Source: an uncultured Pelagibacteraceae bacterium (GTDB lineage: Bacteria > Pseudomonadota > Alphaproteobacteria > Pelagibacterales > Pelagibacteraceae). Taken from it: DNA of 63,936 bases. Position 1 is the stretch's first letter, and each line of letters begins with the position of its first letter. The notes beneath the pieces are model-generated. The model did no database searches. It saw nothing but the letters and a program-made list of their open reading frames with translations, and was not told where the DNA came from. Both the position numbers and the translations under genes were made by a program. This document shows positions 20,034 to 29,929 of the stretch, piece by piece. The stretch spans positions 1 to 63,936 of the forward strand of contig CACLRF010000003.1 in assembly GCA_902609235.1 (NCBI GenBank). Reading direction: 5' to 3'.

Positions 20034-20446
20034 TGAAATTAAAATTTAAAGCAATGGTGTTATCTTGTATGGATCCATGATTTCAACATTTAGTACATAA
20101 TCATTTAAAGAAAAAAAAATTAACAGGAAAATATAGTGCATTCACAATTGCAGGTGCAGGTATTGGTGTAACACATAATAAATTCAAAAAATGGCATAAA
20201 ACGTTTTATGATAATTTAGGAACTTCTATTCAATTGCATAAAATAGAAAAATTAATTGTAATTAATCATAAAGATTGTGGTGCTGCCAAAATTGCAAATG
20301 GAAAAAAAGAATTTAGCCCAGCAAATGAAAAAAAAATTCACAAAGATTCGTTCTCAAAAATTAAAAAACAAATAAAAAAAAGATTTCCAAAATTGAATGT
20401 AGAATTGAATTTAATTTCTTTGGATAGTAAAATTACTAAATTCTAA
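20033..20446 (+). pseudogene. Beta-carbonic-anhydrase-like protein interrupted by one in-frame TGA
   Basis: Conceptual translation MKLKFKAMVLSCMDP*FQHLVHNHL...TIAGAGIGV...VINHKDCGAAK; the TGA (20078-20080) is at the Arg position of a CxDxR motif, and HxxCG is retained downstream. Confidence 0.78.
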
Positions 20447-22981
20447 TTATTGATTTCTTATTAGAGGATAAACTTTAGGATTTAGATATTTCAAGTTTGT
20501 TAGCAATATTAAAATTAAAGTAACAAAACCAATTGAAAATCCTAAATAAATTAAAACTTTAAAGTCAAACATCCACACTAGCTCAAAAATATTTTCCATA
20601 ATAAATTTTGAACCAATCACTGCAAAAAATATTGCAATTAAAATTACAGATTTAAAAATAATGATGAACTCAATTAGCGATGAAAAAACTATTTGTTTTT
20701 TTGAAAAACCCAAAATTTTAAAGACTAAATTTTGATATTCTTTAACTTTTCCTTGAACCATAATTGCGCTCGAAATTACGATTAACCCTATTACAATAGT
20801 AACCGCTGAAATTAAAGTAACTGCAATAAATACTTTATTTAAAACAGCTGTAACTTTAGATAAATAATCTGCAATTTTTATCATTGATAAACTCGGCATG
20901 ATTTCAAGCATTTCAGTTTCATCAAATTTATTTGAATTAAATTTTGCAGTAGCTAAATATTCATGAGGTATGTTTTTTGCAAATTGAGGATTAAATAACA
21001 TTGCAAAATTGATGCTTAAATCTCGATAATCCACTTCTCTAAAATTAATTACTTCACCTTCAATTTCACGTCCATAAACATTTAAAGTGAAAATATCACC
21101 TAACCGAATGTTAAAATCTCTAGCAACTTTTGCATCTAGAGATATTTGAAGTTGATCTGGGTTTGATAAGTCCCACCATTTACCTTCTAAAATTGAATTA
21201 TCTTCAGGTATATTTTCCACCCATGAAGATCTTCGTTCGCTACCAATTACCCAGTAACTATCATTATCTGTTTTAATATAAGTGTTAGGATCCACACCAT
21301 TAATTTTTACAATTCCAGAGGATACCATTGGCACAATTTCAATAGATGCATTGGGATCCATATTTAAAATTCCTTGTTCAAATTTCTCTTTTTCTCCTTT
21401 TTGAATGCCTACGAAGAAATAATCAGGTGCAATATCAGGAATAGATTTAGCAATTTCTCTTTGAAAATTTGTACCAACTAAAGCTAATGTTAATAACAAA
21501 GTAACTCCTAAGCCAAGAGACATAACTGTAATAGGAGTTATACTTTTTGTTTGGGTAATATTTTTGATTGAAACTTTTAAAGAAATTATTGAACTAGATT
21601 TAAATTTTTTTAGGAAAAAAATGATTAATTTTGAAAGTAAGAAAAATACAATTAAACACACAAAAAAAGCAGCAAAGTAACCCAAACTGTAAGAAGGTTG
21701 TTCAGATCCAATTGTGAATAACAAAATTAAGATAGATAACAAAACAAAGCTTAGAACAACTGATCTCTTGGAATAATAAAATTGAAGGTTTTGAAATACG
21801 TTTCTAAATAAATTAGATGCTTTAACTTGATCAATAGAACTGATTGTTGGAATAGAAAAAATTACCAGCACCAATAATCCCACTAAAAATATTTTAAAAA
21901 AATTTAGCAATGAAAACACTGGATAAACATTCAATCCTAATCCATTAGATAAATATTTATCTGCTATTGGTACAATTAAAAAACTCGATCCATAAGCTAC
22001 AACAGTAATGATAAATAAAAGTATAAATAACTGTAGATAATATAATGTTTTAATATTGCCTGAATAAAAGCCAACCGCTTTTCGTACAGCTATCGACATG
22101 TTGTTTTGATTAATAAAAGAAAGCAAAGTATTTGCTATACCTATACCTGCTATCAACATTGCACTGATAGATACAAGGGATAAAAACTGAGAAAAATTAT
22201 TAATAATTCTTTTTATCCCACTTGCAGAATTTTCAGGATATCTAAGTTTAACTTTTTGATCGTCTTTAAAGATTTCTTCAATTCGTTGTTCAATTTCTTC
22301 TGGCTTATCATTTTCGTTAAATTTGACTTTGTACTCATAGTTTAAAAAGCTTCCAATGCCATTTAGTTTTAAAATTTGTAAAGTTTGATTTCCTGCTAAA
22401 GCCCAATCGCCAAATGCAACAAATCCACTTACATCTGGTACTGATTTAATAATTCCAATTACAGTAAAATTTTGATCTTGAACTTTTACTACTTCATCAA
22501 TTTTAATTTTTAGGGTTTTTGACAAACTTTCATTGATAAGGATAGTGTTAGGTTCTTTTTGCATTCTTTCATAAGCACCTATTGGTTCATAAACAACATT
22601 TCCATATAAAGGATATTTTTCATCCACAGTTTTAATTCTAGTAAATAATGATTTATTTTTTTCTCTGCCATTAGTTGAAAGCATGGTACTGAACTCAATC
22701 ATTTGAGAAACAGTTGCAAATTCTTTTACTTGGTTAACTAGATCTAAATTTCCTTGATTACGATTGTAATCAATCTCTAAATCTCCACCTAAAAGTGTTT
22801 TGGCATTATCATTTAGTTCTTTTTTAAGACTATCTTCAATTGTGAAAATAGCACTTAAAATAAAAAGACTTATAAATAGTGTAACAATGATACTAGAAAT
22901 TTTATGATAATTTCTGCTTAAGTCTTTTAAAGCATATTTAAAAATCAAACCAAAATCTGAAGGATTATTTAATTTTTCCAT
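20447..22981 (-). CDS. ybbP: FtsX-like ABC transporter permease (YbbP family)
   Basis: 844 aa with two MacB/FtsX-type permease halves; adjacent to the LolD/YbbA-like ATPase. Confidence 0.88.
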   Translation of the reverse strand: MEKLNNPSDFGLIFKYALKDLSRNYHKISSIIVTLFISLFILSAIFTIEDSLKKELNDNAKTLLGGDLEIDYNRNQGNLDLVNQVKEFATVSQMIEFSTMLSTNGREKNKSLFTRIKTVDEKYPLYGNVVYEPIGAYERMQKEPNTILINESLSKTLKIKIDEVVKVQDQNFTVIGIIKSVPDVSGFVAFGDWALAGNQTLQILKLNGIGSFLNYEYKVKFNENDKPEEIEQRIEEIFKDDQKVKLRYPENSASGIKRIINNFSQFLSLVSISAMLIAGIGIANTLLSFINQNNMSIAVRKAVGFYSGNIKTLYYLQLFILLFIITVVAYGSSFLIVPIADKYLSNGLGLNVYPVFSLLNFFKIFLVGLLVLVIFSIPTISSIDQVKASNLFRNVFQNLQFYYSKRSVVLSFVLLSILILLFTIGSEQPSYSLGYFAAFFVCLIVFFLLSKLIIFFLKKFKSSSIISLKVSIKNITQTKSITPITVMSLGLGVTLLLTLALVGTNFQREIAKSIPDIAPDYFFVGIQKGEKEKFEQGILNMDPNASIEIVPMVSSGIVKINGVDPNTYIKTDNDSYWVIGSERRSSWVENIPEDNSILEGKWWDLSNPDQLQISLDAKVARDFNIRLGDIFTLNVYGREIEGEVINFREVDYRDLSINFAMLFNPQFAKNIPHEYLATAKFNSNKFDETEMLEIMPSLSMIKIADYLSKVTAVLNKVFIAVTLISAVTIVIGLIVISSAIMVQGKVKEYQNLVFKILGFSKKQIVFSSLIEFIIIFKSVILIAIFFAVIGSKFIMENIFELVWMFDFKVLIYLGFSIGFVTLILILLTNLKYLNPKVYPLIRNQ

Positions 22982-23630
22982 CTTTAATTTTTATTTTTCT
23001 TTTAGCTCTGTCAGCAAGTTTAGGGTCATGAGTTACCATGATTAAAGACGAACCTTGTTCTTTTACATATTTAAATAAAATATTTGCAATCATGATAGAA
23101 TTTTCAGTATCTAAGTTTCCGGTTGGTTCATCTGCTAAGATTAATTCAGGCTTCATCGCAATTGCTCTAGCGATAGCAACCCTTTGCTGTTCACCACCTG
23201 ATAATTGACTTGGTAAATTATTAAAACGATGTTTTAAACCAAAACGATCTAATAAAATTTTTGCTTCTTTTTCTGGATTTTTAAAATTATTAAGTTCAAG
23301 AGTTAAAGCAATATTTTCAACCGCTGTATAATTAGGAATTAAATAAAATGATTGAAATATTATTCCAATATTTTTCTTTCTTATCTCAGATACTTCATCT
23401 TCACTCAGCCCTGTAATTTCTTGCTCATTAAAGATTATTTTACCAGAGGTTGGTTTTTCTAAGCCTCCAATTAACATTATCAAACTTGTTTTCCCTGAGC
23501 CACTTTCTCCAACTACTGAAACAGTTTCTTTTTTCTTAATGTTTAAATTAATATTCTTTAAAACACTGATACTATCTTTACCAGTTTGGTATTTGAGATT
23601 TATTTTTTTTAATTTAAGAAGAGTACTCAT
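22965..23630 (-). CDS. ybbA: ABC transporter ATP-binding protein (LolD/YbbA-like)
   Basis: GESGSGKTSL, LSGGEQQRVAIARAIAMKPELILADEPTGNLD; start placed at MSTLLKLKK (23630). Confidence 0.92.
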   Translation of the reverse strand: MSTLLKLKKINLKYQTGKDSISVLKNINLNIKKKETVSVVGESGSGKTSLIMLIGGLEKPTSGKIIFNEQEITGLSEDEVSEIRKKNIGIIFQSFYLIPNYTAVENIALTLELNNFKNPEKEAKILLDRFGLKHRFNNLPSQLSGGEQQRVAIARAIAMKPELILADEPTGNLDTENSIMIANILFKYVKEQGSSLIMVTHDPKLADRAKRKIKIKDGKIK

Positions 23631-24240
23631 GAATAAAATTATATTTATAAAAATTTTGATAATCTTTCTAGTGCACATAAAAGCAAGTGCAATAGAAAAG
23701 GTAGTTTTATTTGGTGATAGTTTAATGGCTGGATATGGATTACCTAAAGAACATCATTTATCAATAATTTTAGAAAACAATCTTAGGCAAGCTGGTTTAA
23801 ACATTAAAGTCATTAATGGAAGTGTTTCTGGAAGTACATCATCTGGTGGATTGAATAGAGCTGATTGGAGTTTATCTGAACCAGGAATAGATTTAATTAT
23901 TTTAGGATTAGGAGCTAATGATATGCTTAGAGGAATTCAACCAGTGGAAACAGAAAGAAATTTAGAACAAATAATTAAAGTTGCTCAGAATAAAAAAATT
24001 AAAATTATTTTAGCTGGAATGGTGGCACCAGATACTCATGGAGAAAAATATAAAAAAGAGTTTGATGATATTTATCCAAAATTATCAAAAAAGTATAATT
24101 TAGCATTAATCCCATTTCTTCTTGAGGGTGTGGCGCTTAATCCAAGTTTAAATTTAAGCGATGGTATTCATCCCAATCTAGAAGGAACCGTAGTAATAAG
24201 TAAAACATTAAAGAAAAGTATTTTAAATTATATTAACTAA
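23629..24240 (+). CDS. tesA: Arylesterase/acyl-CoA thioesterase I, GDSL family
   Basis: Signal peptide MNKIIFIKILIIFLVHIKASA then VVLFGDSLMAGYGLP, LGANDMLRG, DGIHPN catalytic blocks; start placed at 23629 instead of 23539. Confidence 0.92.
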   Translation: MNKIIFIKILIIFLVHIKASAIEKVVLFGDSLMAGYGLPKEHHLSIILENNLRQAGLNIKVINGSVSGSTSSGGLNRADWSLSEPGIDLIILGLGANDMLRGIQPVETERNLEQIIKVAQNKKIKIILAGMVAPDTHGEKYKKEFDDIYPKLSKKYNLALIPFLLEGVALNPSLNLSDGIHPNLEGTVVISKTLKKSILNYIN

Positions 24241-24297
24241 TTGTTTTTAATAGATTAAAATTTTTTTTTAAAACGATTAAAACATAGACTTTTATAT

Positions 24298-25344
24298 GTG
24301 TTGAAAATAAGTTATTTATTAATAATCAAAGGTTCAATGAAAATAATATATATACCGGTAACTAAAAAAATTGCAGAAAGAAATTTTAGAAATAACTTAA
24401 AATGTATTTTTTATGACATCTATATTGTCTTAAAAAATTTTTCTTTAAAAAAAAAAATTAACAAAAACACTTCTGGTTATATTGACGCTGCAATTCACTC
24501 AAATGCCTATGTCTTAGAGCTTCCATATAATTATTGTTTAATTTTTTCAAAAATCTTAAATTTATTTTTTGATGGTATTTTTATTAATTGGAAATTTACA
24601 AATTACAGAAATGATAAAGAGGATTTAGAAAAAAAGTTATTAAAATTATCAAGAACATATAACATAAAAAAGGTTATTGTTGATGCCACAGATAAAAGTG
24701 TCAACATTATTAAAGATGATATCCTTGATGGTTTTGATTATGTTATAAAAAGAGAGAAGAATAGACAGATATCAAACAAAAAATATTTAACCACGATGCT
24801 TTCTTGTACAATGGTCGATTATAAAATTTCAAAAAAAAAAGAAATTATAAATTGGAACATTATTGGAAAATCTGAACCAAATAAAAAACCAACTTATGAT
24901 ATTTTTTTTTCTGGAAAAAAAACCTCAAAATATAGAAAGGAATTAATTGAATTTTTATATAGTAAAGAATTTAATTTTTTTGGAAGAGCAGAGGATACAA
25001 AAATTCCATTTGATCAGTATTTATCTGCTATTTATGACTCTTCTATAAATTTAGCTTTAGAAGGTAAAGGTGAATTTACCTTCAGACATTTGGAGATACT
25101 TGCAAGCTGCTCATTTTTGTTGTGTCCAAATTCTATTAATGAGCTTGAATTACCTTTACCATTAGTTGATGGTAAACATTTTGTGACTTTCGAAAATAAA
25201 GATGATCTAATTGAAAAGATAAATTTTTATCTTAATAATAATAGTTTAAGAAATAACATTGCACTAAATGGTAGAAAAGTTTTGGAAGAATACTATTCGC
25301 CAAAAAAACATGGAGAATTTTTATTCAGTAAAATTTTTTCATAA
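24298..25344 (+). CDS. Glycosyltransferase-like protein
   Basis: C-terminal FRHLEILASCSFLLCP...LPLVDGKHFVTFENKDDLIEKINFYLNN pattern of GT-B-type enzymes; start uncertain (GTG 24298 or ATG 24337). Confidence 0.65.
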   Translation: MLKISYLLIIKGSMKIIYIPVTKKIAERNFRNNLKCIFYDIYIVLKNFSLKKKINKNTSGYIDAAIHSNAYVLELPYNYCLIFSKILNLFFDGIFINWKFTNYRNDKEDLEKKLLKLSRTYNIKKVIVDATDKSVNIIKDDILDGFDYVIKREKNRQISNKKYLTTMLSCTMVDYKISKKKEIINWNIIGKSEPNKKPTYDIFFSGKKTSKYRKELIEFLYSKEFNFFGRAEDTKIPFDQYLSAIYDSSINLALEGKGEFTFRHLEILASCSFLLCPNSINELELPLPLVDGKHFVTFENKDDLIEKINFYLNNNSLRNNIALNGRKVLEEYYSPKKHGEFLFSKIFS

Positions 25345-25391
25345 CTTGAATAAGCACTATACAGTTTTAAGGATTTTGGTAATAATATACT

Positions 25392-25937
25392 GTGAAAAAA
25401 ATTCTAACAATAATTCTTTTATTTCTTTCAACTTCAATTTTAAGTGCAAATGAAAGAGATGCTCAGCTTGATAAATTATTTAATGAACTAAAAAAGAATA
25501 TTTCATCATCCTCATCAAGTATTGCTCAACAAATTTGGACTTTATGGACCACTCATCCCACAGATCAAAAATTAACTTCGATCCTTGATGAAGGCTCAAG
25601 ATTAGTTCAAGATCAAAAATTATATAAAGCAATTGAAGTTTTTACAAAAGCAATAGAACTAGATCCTAACTGGGCTGAAGCTTGGAATAAAAGGGCAACA
25701 GTTTTGTATATGGTTGGTGATTATCAAGAGTCACAAAATGATATAGATAAAGTTTTAAACTTAGAAAAAAGACACTTTGGAGCTCTTGCTGGCCAGGGCT
25801 TAGTTAATATAAAATTAAAAAATTATGAAAAAGCAATTGAAAGTTATGAAAAAGTTCAAGAAATTTATCCAGCAATGCAGTCTCCAAAAATTATGATTAA
25901 GCAAATTCAAGAACTAATAAAACAAGAATTAATTTAA
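25392..25937 (+). CDS. Exported TPR-repeat protein
   Basis: Signal peptide; AIEVFTKAIELDPNWAEAWNKRATVLYMVGDYQESQNDIDKVL TPRs. Confidence 0.85.
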   Translation: MKKILTIILLFLSTSILSANERDAQLDKLFNELKKNISSSSSSIAQQIWTLWTTHPTDQKLTSILDEGSRLVQDQKLYKAIEVFTKAIELDPNWAEAWNKRATVLYMVGDYQESQNDIDKVLNLEKRHFGALAGQGLVNIKLKNYEKAIESYEKVQEIYPAMQSPKIMIKQIQELIKQELI

Positions 25938-25944
25938 TTTTAAT

Positions 25945-27111
25945 ATGCAAAAATACAACTGGAATTATCCAACAACTATGTGGGTTGGTGAAAATAGAAT
26001 TAATGATATTGCAATAGCTTGTAAAATTTTGGGTATTACTAAACCGTTACTAGTAACAGACAAAGGTTTGGTAGATTCTGATATTTTAAAAAATACTTTA
26101 TCAATACTAAAAATTCAAAATATAACCACTAAGTTATATTCAAATATTGTTGGAAACCCAACTGGCAAAAATGTAAGCGAAGGCGTAGAAAGTTTTAAAA
26201 TAAATAATTGCAACGGTGTAATTGCTTTTGGAGGTGGAAGTGGTTTAGATGTTGGAAAGGCAGTTGCATTTATGTCAGGTCAAACACTTCCTATTTGGGA
26301 TTTTGAAGATAAAGGTGATAATTGGACCAAAGCAAATTCAGATAAAATTGCACCCATAATTGCAGTTCCTACTACTGCTGGAACAGGCTCAGAAACAGGT
26401 CGTGCATCTGTAATTTTAAATGAGAAAACTGGTGTTAAAAATATAATTTTTCACCCAAAATTTTTACCTTCTATTGTAATTTTAGATCCAGTTTTAACAA
26501 TCGGACTTCCTCCAAAATTAACTGCTGCAACTGGCATGGACGCCTTGGCTCATAATCTTGAGGCATATTGTGCGCCCAATTATCATCCTATGGCTGATGG
26601 CATAGCTTTAGAGGGTATAAGCTTAATAAACAATTGGTTAATAAAAGCATTTAAAAATGGAACAAATTTAGAAGCTAGAAAAAATATGCTAACTGCTGCT
26701 AGCATGGGTTCAACAGCTTTTCAAAAAGGTTTAGGTGCTATTCACTCTTTAAGCCATCCAGTTAATGCACTAAATAATGTTCATCATGGTCTATCAAATG
26801 CAATTTTCATGCCATATGTTTTAACTTTTAATAAAGATTTCATAGAACAAAAAATAATTAAGATTTGCAAACATATAGAATTAAAAGATATTTCCTTTGA
26901 TGGATTTATTAACTGGGTTTTGAACCTAAGAAAAGAATTAAACATACCTCATAAACTTTCTGAAATAGTAAAAGAAAAAGATATGCAATTGAACCAATTA
27001 TCAAAGATGGCATTAGAGGACCCTTCCACAGCAACTAATCCTAAAAGATTAACTGAAGAGGATATAAAATTGATGTACCTACACAGCATGTCTGGTAAAC
27101 TTTTTAATTAA
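25945..27111 (+). CDS. Iron-containing alcohol dehydrogenase
   Basis: GGGSGLDVGKAVAFM, PTTAGTGSETGRASV, GLGAIHSLSHPVNALNNVHHGLSNAIFMP. Confidence 0.93.
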   Translation: MQKYNWNYPTTMWVGENRINDIAIACKILGITKPLLVTDKGLVDSDILKNTLSILKIQNITTKLYSNIVGNPTGKNVSEGVESFKINNCNGVIAFGGGSGLDVGKAVAFMSGQTLPIWDFEDKGDNWTKANSDKIAPIIAVPTTAGTGSETGRASVILNEKTGVKNIIFHPKFLPSIVILDPVLTIGLPPKLTAATGMDALAHNLEAYCAPNYHPMADGIALEGISLINNWLIKAFKNGTNLEARKNMLTAASMGSTAFQKGLGAIHSLSHPVNALNNVHHGLSNAIFMPYVLTFNKDFIEQKIIKICKHIELKDISFDGFINWVLNLRKELNIPHKLSEIVKEKDMQLNQLSKMALEDPSTATNPKRLTEEDIKLMYLHSMSGKLFN

Positions 27112-27905
27112 TGAGAAATTTAAAAATATTAATTGTAGAGGGCAATCTGAGAGAGGAAAATCAAAGTTTTACCGCAGGAGGAATTAAGACTCATACAGAA
27201 AGTTTAAAAGATAGCATAGATTATTTTACAGATGAAATTGATATAGATGTAGTAAATCCGTCTTCAGATAATAATATAAATAAAAATATAAAAGATCTTA
27301 ATAATTATGATGGAATGATATGGGGAGGTAGTAGTTTAAATATTTATAATGATACTATTGAAATAAGAAGACAGCTTGATTTTATGAAAGAATGTCAAAA
27401 AAAAATTAAAAATATTTTAGCAATATGTTGGGGAATGCAAGTTGCGGTAACAGTAGCTGGAGGAGCTGTAAAAAAGTGTCTTAATGGTGCTCATAGGGGA
27501 ATAGCTCATAGAATTATAATTAATGAAAATGGTTTGAAACACCCAATTTATAAAAATAAAGACCCAATTTTTAATACACCAGCTTTTAATTTTGATGAAG
27601 TAAGTACTTTACCTAAAGGGGCCATTTTACTATCTTCTAACTCCATAAATAAAGTAATGGGAATACATTTAAAAATAAATGAGACAAATATATGGGGGAT
27701 TCAATATCATCCTGAGATTACTTATGATAAAATGATTAGTCTTATACATTTCAGAACTGAAAAATTAATTAAAAATAAAGCTTTTGAAAATAAGAATGAA
27801 ATAAATAAACATATTGAAATGATAAGAGCAGAAAACAAGATTTCAAACACAGTTTCAAGAATGAGAGAATTAGAGAATTGGTTAAATCTTTTAAAAAAAA
27901 ATTAA
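27111..27905 (+). CDS. Class I glutamine amidotransferase
   Basis: ILAICWGMQVAV nucleophile elbow, GIQYHPEI; overlaps the ADH stop by 1 nt (TAATG). Confidence 0.85.
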   Translation: MRNLKILIVEGNLREENQSFTAGGIKTHTESLKDSIDYFTDEIDIDVVNPSSDNNINKNIKDLNNYDGMIWGGSSLNIYNDTIEIRRQLDFMKECQKKIKNILAICWGMQVAVTVAGGAVKKCLNGAHRGIAHRIIINENGLKHPIYKNKDPIFNTPAFNFDEVSTLPKGAILLSSNSINKVMGIHLKINETNIWGIQYHPEITYDKMISLIHFRTEKLIKNKAFENKNEINKHIEMIRAENKISNTVSRMRELENWLNLLKKN

Positions 27906-27937
27906 TTATATTATAAAATATTGTGTCTAATTAAATA

Positions 27938-28516
27938 ATGTGTGGAAGGTACGTAATAACAAATCCAGTAACTAAAACCGAAAAGCTCATAAAATCGGCA
28001 ATTCAGATTGAAGAAACAGAAAATTATAATGCTCATCCCTACCAAAAACTACCTGTCATTAAAAAATATAAAAATGGTAAAACTTTAGAAAAACTACAAT
28101 GGGGATTAGTTCCAGGCTGGGCAAAAGAAAAAAATTTTAAAGCTTTGATTAATGCAAGGCTTGAGACCATTGATGAAAAGGTTTCATTCAAGAAATTAAT
28201 TAAAGATTTTAGATGTGTTGTGGTAGCAGATGGTTTTTATGAGTGGAAAAGAGATGAAAAAGAAAAAACTCCCCATTATTTTACTCGTGAAGACACAAAC
28301 ACTATTTATTTTGCTGGTATTTTTGAAAATGATCAGTTTTGTTTAATTACAGAGGAAGCAAAAGAAAACATAAATGAAATTCATCACAGACAACCTGTTA
28401 TACTTAATCAAATTGATATTAATCGTTATTTAAATTTAGAATTACAAGGCTCTTCATTTTTAAAAGAACGTAAAATTCCTAATTTAATTTTTTCATCAAG
28501 TATCAAAAGATGTTAA
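27938..28516 (+). CDS. yedK: SOS response-associated peptidase (HMCES/YedK family)
   Basis: MCGRYVI start (catalytic Cys2), NARLETIDEKVSFKK, CVVVADGFYEWK. Confidence 0.95.
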   Translation: MCGRYVITNPVTKTEKLIKSAIQIEETENYNAHPYQKLPVIKKYKNGKTLEKLQWGLVPGWAKEKNFKALINARLETIDEKVSFKKLIKDFRCVVVADGFYEWKRDEKEKTPHYFTREDTNTIYFAGIFENDQFCLITEEAKENINEIHHRQPVILNQIDINRYLNLELQGSSFLKERKIPNLIFSSSIKRC

Positions 28517-28561
28517 TAAGCCCACAAATAACAGCGCTTCTCTAATTCAAAAAATATAATT

Positions 28562-29842
28562 TTATTTACGTTTATTTTTCTTAAATCTAAAATTTTTGGG
28601 TATTTTTCTATTTTTAAATTTTCTTTTATAATTATTTTCGAATTTTTTAAATTTCTTCTTTTTACTTAATTTATTATTAGAAAATTTCTTTTTAAATTTG
28701 TTTTTTTTATTAAATTTCTTTCCTTTTTGATTATTTGGTTTTGCTTCTTCTTTGACTTTAAAATCTGGATCAATTAGTTTTTGTATAGATCTCCACATAT
28801 TTCTATCATTTTTAGTTAAAAATGTTAAAGCTGAACCATGTTTTCCAGCTCTACCAGTTCTACCTATTCGATGAATATAATCTTCAGGTACTTGCGGAAG
28901 ATCATAATTAATTACGTGTTTTATAACCGGTATATCTAGACCACGTGCAGCTACATCGGTTGCAACTAAAATTCTACTGTTACCATTTCTAAAACCTCTA
29001 ATTACACGATCTCTTTTACTTTGTCTTAGATTTCCATGGATAGCATCAGCTTTATGTCCATCATATTTTAATCGCTTAACTATTTTATCAGCACCATGTT
29101 TTGTTTTCACAAAAACCAAAATAGAACCACTTCTTTCAACTAATTGATTAATGAGTTCATGATATTTTTTATCTAGTGTAATTTGAAAAGTTTCTTGTTT
29201 AATTTTTTCAATTGGAGTTGATAAGGATCCAACCGAAACTCTTTCAGGGTTGTTAAGATATTTTTGAGATATTTTTAATATATTTTCTGGTAAAGTAGCT
29301 GAAAATAGTAACGTTTGATGACTTTTTGGCACAAATTTTAAAATCAATTCTATTTGCGGGGTAAAACCCATGTCTAACATTCGATCAGTTTCATCAAGAA
29401 CTAGGTACTTTACTTTGGATAGGTTTAAACTTTTACGCTCAATGTGATCATTAATTCTTCCTGGTGTTCCAACTATAATTCTTGCTCTTTTGTTCAATTG
29501 TCTAAGTTGTTTTTGCATACTCTCACCACCAATCAATAGAGCGTTACCAATTCCTATTTCTCTAATATTTAGCTTTAGAACTGTTTCCATTACTTGAGTA
29601 GCAAGTTCTCTTGTAGGGCAAATAATTAAAGCCATTGCCTGTTTGTCTTTAAGGAGTTTATTAATCATTGGGATAGTAAATGCTAAGGTTTTACCAGTTC
29701 CTGTTTGTGCAGTTCCCAAAACATCTTTTCCCTCTAAGCTAATTGGTAACGATTGACTTTGAATAGGAGTTGGAACTTTAAATTCAGCTAGCGCAATTGA
29801 TTTTTTCAGTTTATTTTCAATATTTAGATCTGAGAAATTCAT
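28562..29842 (-). CDS. DEAD-box RNA helicase with Lys-rich C-terminal tail
   Basis: AQTGTGKTLAF, PTRELATQV, VLDETDRMLDMGF, SATLP, HRIGRTGRAG motifs. Confidence 0.95.
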   Translation of the reverse strand: MNFSDLNIENKLKKSIALAEFKVPTPIQSQSLPISLEGKDVLGTAQTGTGKTLAFTIPMINKLLKDKQAMALIICPTRELATQVMETVLKLNIREIGIGNALLIGGESMQKQLRQLNKRARIIVGTPGRINDHIERKSLNLSKVKYLVLDETDRMLDMGFTPQIELILKFVPKSHQTLLFSATLPENILKISQKYLNNPERVSVGSLSTPIEKIKQETFQITLDKKYHELINQLVERSGSILVFVKTKHGADKIVKRLKYDGHKADAIHGNLRQSKRDRVIRGFRNGNSRILVATDVAARGLDIPVIKHVINYDLPQVPEDYIHRIGRTGRAGKHGSALTFLTKNDRNMWRSIQKLIDPDFKVKEEAKPNNQKGKKFNKKNKFKKKFSNNKLSKKKKFKKFENNYKRKFKNRKIPKNFRFKKNKRK

Positions 29843-29929
29843 AATGTTAGGAAAGTCAAATAAATTTAAGTAATTGTTTGGATGCTTATATCTTTTTTTA
29901 CCAAATACAATAAATAGTTTCTAAAAGGA

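Noticed and set aside
20078-20080. Selenocysteine or genome-wide UGA reassignment as explanation of the in-frame TGA
   Set aside because: TGA is used as a normal stop by several intact neighbouring genes (e.g. 17684-17686, 43620-43622, 46029-46031), and no selenoprotein machinery is visible in the window; not formally excluded.
25268-25453. Plus-strand 61-aa ORF between glycosyltransferase and TPR gene
   Set aside because: Overlaps both flanking genes in a different frame; compositionally spurious.
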